A DNA stretch of 8,791 nt from Bog-473 sp049513455. Lineage in GTDB: Bacteria > Actinomycetota > Acidimicrobiia > Acidimicrobiales > RAAP-2. Positions within the stretch are counted from its first letter, which is position 1. Every line of letters starts with the position of its first letter. The translations under genes and the position numbers were made by a program. The stretch lies in assembly GCA_049513455.1 (NCBI GenBank), contig JBEKWB010000172.1, positions 1 to 8,791 of the forward strand, read 5' to 3'. Below are positions 6,025-8,791 of this stretch, piece by piece. A model generated the notes under the pieces. The model worked only from the letters and a program-made list of their open reading frames with translations, did not search any database and was not told the DNA's origin.

Positions 6025-6086
6025 TCTCGTGGCGCGCCGACTCCCATCATTAACCTCTCGTGGCGCGCCGACTCCCATCATTAACC
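6025..6086. repeat. perfect 31-bp tandem duplication at the left boundary of the IS
   Basis: Positions 6025-6055 and 6056-6086 are identical, and the match continues for two more bases (6087-6088). Each unit contains the palindrome GGCGCGCC and ends with CCCATCATTAACC. Shifted by two bases, the unit is 27 bp of target flank ending in TTAA plus CCTC, the first four bases of the IS. The second copy runs directly into the IS; the first is followed by the second. The duplication therefore probably arose at or after insertion. Confidence 0.85.
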
Positions 6087-6099
6087 TCGCTGTTGCACG
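6085..6099 (+). repeat. left terminal inverted repeat of the IS
   Basis: CCTCGCTGTTGCACG matches the reverse complement of 7758-7772 at 14 of 15 positions. The similarity stops at the next inner base. TTAA lies immediately outside. Confidence 0.85.
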
Positions 6100-6127
6100 C
6101 GTTTCCGGCTCGCACGGTCGTTAGAAA

Positions 6128-6204
6128 CGTCAAAGTGCCTGTTCTGTAAGGGAGAATGGGGGTCTTCGAAGCTCCCAAATTCCCGTACGGAAAGGCACTT
6201 GACG
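6128..6204 (+). promoter_or_regulatory. long hairpin in the transposase leader, possible fold-back control
   Basis: An imperfect inverted repeat is centred on CTTCGAAG (6164-6171). Outer arms CGTCAAAGTGCCT (6128-6140) and AGGCACTTGACG (6193-6204) pair apart from one unpaired base. The inner arms also match well, for example GGGA (6150-6153) with TCCC (6181-6184). The transposase GTG is at 6206, and the only SD-like word, GGAAAGG (6189-6195), is inside the 3' arm. Long transcripts entering from outside would fold and hide the start, a known way for IS elements to avoid activation by readthrough. The repeat is seen; the control is inferred. Confidence 0.55.
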
Positions 6205-6205
6205 A

Positions 6206-7600
6206 GTGAAGCGTAGTGGACGGCTGGGCAAGGTAAAGGTGACCGCGGATGGCGAGGGCGTGGTCTCGCACGCCGGGGCCGAACTTCTCCGAGAGATGGC
6301 AGGGTTCACCGGCTTGATCGATGCGTGGGACCGAGCGCTTATCAGCACCTACAAGGCCATGCCGATCCACTTCCCCGGAACCGTGTTGGCCGATCTGGCG
6401 GTCGCCATCGCCGACGGTGCGGACTCCATCAGCGACCTCAAGTCCCTGCGGGACCAGCCCGTGCTCTTCGGCCCGGTGGCTTCTACATCGACAGCGTGGC
6501 GGGTGCTCGACCGGGTCTCAGAGCTCCACCTGTCCAAGCTGCGCGCCGGGCGGGCCGCAGCGCGCGCCGCAGCCTGGGAAGCGGGAGCGGCTCCAGATCT
6601 ATCCCACGAGCTGTGCCTCGACATCGACGCCACCATCGTGATCGCTCATTCAGAGAAGGAGCTGGCCTCGCCTACGTGGAAGCACACCTTTGGCTTTCAC
6701 CCACTCTTGTGCTTCTTGGATCGCCCCGAGATCTCCTCGGGCGAAGGGCTCGCCGGCATCGTGCGCGAAGGCCGAGCGGGGTCCAATACCACCGCCGACC
6801 ACATCTGTGTCCTCAGGATGGCCCTGGACTCTCTTCCAGAAGCAGCCCGGCCCAAAAAAGGCGACCCCGACGGTCCCCGCCTCTTGGTGCGGGCCGACGC
6901 GGCGGGGGCGACCCATGGCTTCGCCGCCTTCTGTCGGGAGCAAGGGGTGGCCTTCAGCTTCGGGTTCGCCATCGACGAACACGTACGCAAAGCCATTGTT
7001 TCGTTGCCAGAGAGCGCCTGGGTCGCCGCAGTCGAAGACGACGGCGCGGTGCGCGACGGCGCCTGGGTGGCCGAGATCACCGACCGCCTCGATCTCTCGG
7101 CGTGGCCGGAGGGATCCCGGGTGATCGTGCGCAAGGAACGCCCACATCCGGGCGCCCAGCTCAGCCTCTTCGACGAGATCGAAGGACTGCGCCACACGGC
7201 CTTCATCTGCGCCGAGAGAACGGGCAGCGAGACCTCTGCTCTTTCGATCGCCCGGCTCGAAGTACGCCAGCGCAGCCACGCCCGGGTGGAGGACCGCATT
7301 CGCCAGGCCAAGGCGGCGGGACTGCGCAACCTGCCGTGCAAGCAGGTGGCCGAGAACCACGCCTGGCTCGAGTGCGTGCTGGCGGCCTTCGACCTCGTCG
7401 CCTGGTCCAAGCTCATCTGCTTTTTCGACGAGCCCGCCCTCGCCCACTGCGAGATCGCCGCCTTTCGCTACCGCGTCTTACACATGGCGGCGCGCATCGC
7501 CCGGGGCGGTCGTGTCGTGCGGTTACGCCTCGATCGCACCTGGGCCTGGTCCAAGCAACTCGCGCTCGGCTTTACCCGCTTGCGTGCGGCGTTCGCCTGA
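6206..7600 (+). CDS. IS1380-family DDE transposase
   Basis: This 464-aa transposase cuts and joins the ends of the surrounding IS. The N-terminus has the family opening KVKVTADGEGVVSHAGAELL (10-29). The catalytic core shows LDIDATIVIAHSEKE (138-152) with the first Asp, then PTWKHTFGFHPLL, then the second Asp in VRADAAGATHGF (D231). The catalytic Glu lies in the conserved block RVEDRIRQAKAAGLRNLP (E362). These are typical IS1380 motifs and the length is normal. The GTG at 6206 is chosen because the first residues (MKRSGR) match the family start, although the SD-like GGAAAGG is 10 nt away and inside a hairpin. There is no frameshift or internal stop, and both terminal repeats are present, so the element looks intact. 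Confidence 0.94.
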   Translation: MKRSGRLGKVKVTADGEGVVSHAGAELLREMAGFTGLIDAWDRALISTYKAMPIHFPGTVLADLAVAIADGADSISDLKSLRDQPVLFGPVASTSTAWRVLDRVSELHLSKLRAGRAAARAAAWEAGAAPDLSHELCLDIDATIVIAHSEKELASPTWKHTFGFHPLLCFLDRPEISSGEGLAGIVREGRAGSNTTADHICVLRMALDSLPEAARPKKGDPDGPRLLVRADAAGATHGFAAFCREQGVAFSFGFAIDEHVRKAIVSLPESAWVAAVEDDGAVRDGAWVAEITDRLDLSAWPEGSRVIVRKERPHPGAQLSLFDEIEGLRHTAFICAERTGSETSALSIARLEVRQRSHARVEDRIRQAKAAGLRNLPCKQVAENHAWLECVLAAFDLVAWSKLICFFDEPALAHCEIAAFRYRVLHMAARIARGGRVVRLRLDRTWAWSKQLALGFTRLRAAFA

Positions 7601-7757
7601 GACGCCCTCACTCTGCGTCGACACCGACGCCATCAGGTAGCAACTACCCACCGGGTCCTTGATCCCGCACGCCCTCGAACGGGCTGTGCTCACGCTGCCG
7701 CGTCACAGGGACCACTCATCGCGCTCGTCGTCGTCTCAGACGGCAGGGAGACCTTTC

Positions 7758-7772
7758 CGTGCAACAGGGAGG
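7758..7772 (-). repeat. right terminal inverted repeat of the IS
   Basis: The reverse complement, CCTCCCTGTTGCACG, matches the left end at 14 of 15 positions. TTAA (7773-7776) follows as the target duplication. The outermost bases GGGAGG could act by chance as a ribosome binding site for the ATG at 7784. Confidence 0.85.
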
Positions 7773-7780
7773 TTAACCCC

Positions 7781-7800
7781 TTCATGGTCGGAACCATGAA
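7781..7800. repeat. 8-bp perfect hairpin beside the IS
   Basis: TTCATGGT (7781-7788) and ACCATGAA (7793-7800) pair around the 4-nt loop CGGA. AACCCC flanks the hairpin on both sides. It lies 4 bp outside the IS target duplication and covers the ATG at 7784. No T-tract follows, so it is not a typical terminator. Confidence 0.55.
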
Positions 7801-8695
7801 CCCCTTGGCCTGGTGTTACAAGGTCACACCCCGGCTTGACTACGAGCCGTGCGTCAACAGTGGCACCGATCCGATGTCGCTCCCCTCGCCGACCAACCCC
7901 TTGGCCTGGTGTTGCAACGTCACCCGTCTTGGTCACCGTGCTGAAGGCTCGACGATGGGAGAATTGGCAACGATGGCGGTGCCAACCACCAACACGAAGC
8001 GCCGCACTGTTCACTGCTCGAAACACGCGTTCGCGCCCATTGCCTCGTTTCGTCCCAAAAACGCCGTCGCACCGAACGTCACCCTCCCAGTTCAAAGACA
8101 TCAAACCTGTCTCCGCCGGGCGGGACTCGCGTCGGAATCTCTCGTCACCGGGGACGACCCTCTGAATGCGACGGATCCACTCGGACTTATTCCTTCCTAT
8201 TCCGTTTACCGGATCGTCAAGAACGGAAAGGTCCGATACATTGGGAAGACGAAGAGAGCGCCCGAAACAAGGGAAAAGGAACACCGAGCCTCTGAGAAGA
8301 TGAGCGACGATGACAGGCTTGAAAGATTGAACACCGGAGACTTAACACCTGATCAAGCCGCAGGATTGGAGCAGGTGTCGGTCTGGGGTAGTGGCGGTGT
8401 TGCCAGCGTCAGTGGATCATCACTCGAAAATATTAGAAATCCAGTTGGCAAGTCCAACGACGACTACGAGTATCTCTTTAAGTTGGGCCAGGAACAGGTT
8501 CTACAGAACCCTTCGATTGCCAAGCAATTGTTCCCAGACGACCCAGGGCGGGCATCGGAGTTTCTTCAGTCGGTCGAAGCCGATTTCACGAACGGGATTG
8601 TGCCTGAATCTCCGGGATTTGGCACAGGCGCTGGCGACGACACCACCGGCGACGGCACCGGCGAAGGAACCGGGGTTGGATTTGGTGATGGCTAG
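7784..8695 (+). CDS. orphan RHS toxin tip with GIY-YIG-like nuclease domain (5' part chimeric)
   Basis: The frame is 303 codons, but only the part from 8153 looks like an ancestral protein. Residues 123-135 (GDDPLNATDPLGL) are the conserved end of the RHS/YD-repeat core. Directly after it comes a GIY-YIG-type nuclease domain: YSVYRI (139-144), RYIGKT (151-156), R163 and H167 in TREKEHRA, E196 in GLEQVSVWG and N219 in IRNP. This gives a complete set of likely catalytic residues. A Gly/Asp/Thr-rich tail ends the protein. Residues 1-122 are Cys/Pro-rich, resemble no RHS core and include repeats from noncoding DNA, so translation from 7784 is doubtful. No secretion part exists. Codons from about 8160 use more A/T than upstream genes, a sign of transfer. 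The best reading is a displaced C-terminal toxin cassette; expression is uncertain. Confidence 0.62.
   Translation: MVGTMNPLAWCYKVTPRLDYEPCVNSGTDPMSLPSPTNPLAWCCNVTRLGHRAEGSTMGELATMAVPTTNTKRRTVHCSKHAFAPIASFRPKNAVAPNVTLPVQRHQTCLRRAGLASESLVTGDDPLNATDPLGLIPSYSVYRIVKNGKVRYIGKTKRAPETREKEHRASEKMSDDDRLERLNTGDLTPDQAAGLEQVSVWGSGGVASVSGSSLENIRNPVGKSNDDYEYLFKLGQEQVLQNPSIAKQLFPDDPGRASEFLQSVEADFTNGIVPESPGFGTGAGDDTTGDGTGEGTGVGFGDG
7799..7827. repeat. 29-bp direct repeat, copy 1
   Basis: AACCCCTTGGCCTGGTGTT is followed by ACAAGGTCAC. It matches 7895-7923 at 27 of 29 positions, with differences at two bases near the 3' end. The copies start 96 bp apart. They lie between the IS and the RHS remnant, in sequence that does not look coding. 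Confidence 0.75.
7895..7923. repeat. 29-bp direct repeat, copy 2
   Basis: This second copy has GCAACGTCAC in place of ACAAGGTCAC after the shared AACCCCTTGGCCTGGTGTT. Identity ends sharply on both sides, suggesting a defined unit such as a protein-binding site or a remnant of another mobile element's end. Confidence 0.75.
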
Positions 8696-8718
8696 CACGA
8701 TTCGGACAGTGTGATCGC

Positions 8719-8791
8719 GTGAGTGGTGTTCCTAGCCCAGAGGACAGTCCCAGTCCCCTTACACTTCTAACCGCGGAACCGAAAGACGTAA
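8719..8791 (+). CDS. possible start of a gene cut by the window edge (candidate immunity gene)
   Basis: From a GTG at 8719, 24 codons stay open to the end of the window (MSGVPSPEDSPSPLTLLTAEPKDV), starting 23 nt after the toxin-tip stop. Polymorphic toxin tips are normally followed by their immunity gene, so position favours this role. No convincing ribosome binding site is present and the stretch is too short to judge coding or family. Confidence 0.3.
   Translation, partial: MSGVPSPEDSPSPLTLLTAEPKDV

Larger units (their letters stand above)
6085..7772 (+). mobile_element. IS1380-family insertion sequence, complete, 1688 bp, TTAA target duplication
   Basis: The left end reads CCTCGCTGTTGCACG (6085-6099). 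The right end, on the opposite strand, reads CCTCCCTGTTGCACG (7772-7758), giving 15-bp terminal repeats with one mismatch. TTAA flanks both ends (6081-6084 and 7773-7776) and fits a 4-bp target duplication. Length, CC-ended terminal repeats and a single IS1380-type transposase agree with the family as I know it, and TTAA targeting recalls the proposed link between IS1380 and piggyBac. The transposase is full length, so the copy may still be active. It separates the putative toxin-antitoxin genes from the RHS toxin remnant. Boundaries are read from the repeats and are fairly secure. Confidence 0.88.

Noticed and set aside
6325..7662. Long + strand frame (445 codons) overlapping the transposase
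   Set aside because: It is an Arg/Pro/Gly-rich shifted reading of the IS1380 transposase, which is intact in its own frame.
7773..7779. GTTAACC next to the IS as an integron attC core
   Set aside because: It does not fit the GTTRRRY consensus, there is no paired inverse core, and TTAA is explained as target duplication.
7736..8284. - strand frame of 182 codons over the IS end and RHS remnant
   Set aside because: It crosses the IS boundary, has no motif and only reads the 29-bp repeats as a peptide repeat.
8301..8309. TGAGCGACG in the nuclease tip as a second copy of the recombinase-side repeat arm
   Set aside because: Only nine bases match, with no opposite arm or central spacer, and it lies in a coding region; chance is likely.

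Overview
The window looks like chromosomal or plasmid accessory DNA from a high-GC actinobacterium (Actinomycetota; an acidimicrobial or related lineage would fit, but no marker settles it). Coding regions up to about 7.6 kb are strongly G+C-rich, GTG starts occur, and several starts have AGGAGG-type ribosome binding sites. No rRNA, tRNA or CRISPR array was seen.

Layout. Positions 1-145 hold the last 47 codons of an unrecognised + strand gene. A small XRE/lambda-repressor-type regulator (217-585, - strand) faces away from a large operon. The divergent region between them carries an inverted and direct TAGAG/CTCTA operator-like motif. The operon begins with a 1033-aa protein that joins a CHC2 zinc finger, a TOPRIM primase core, a P-loop ATPase and a winged helix. 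An ATGA overlap couples it to a complete XerC/D-type tyrosine recombinase (3777-4859). The last 300 bp of the primase gene contain six exact copies of ATCGGCCGG, four of them spaced about two or one helical turns apart. A perfect 10-6-10 bp inverted repeat follows the recombinase. Regulator, primase/ATPase and integrase together look like the core of an integrating element that makes its own replication initiator.

Positions 4960-5993 hold three small genes that could be cargo. One encodes a protein with two copies of a Cys/His metal-binding module. The other two form a closely spaced 66-aa/139-aa pair that resembles a toxin-antitoxin pair with a degenerate PIN-like toxin.

An IS1380-family insertion sequence fills 6085-7772. 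Its 15-bp terminal inverted repeats and TTAA target duplication can be read directly. A 31-bp tandem duplication straddles its left boundary, and a long hairpin precedes its transposase start.

To the right of the IS, base composition becomes less G+C-rich. There is a hairpin plus two 29-bp direct repeats, then an orphan RHS/YD-repeat toxin tip: the RHS-core end motif GDDPLNATDPLGL is followed at once by a GIY-YIG-type nuclease domain. An open frame at the window edge could be the start of its immunity gene.

Overall this is a mosaic of mobile and conflict-associated modules. The most promising unknowns are the primase-recombinase element with its phased repeat array and possible recombination site, and the orphan nuclease tip.
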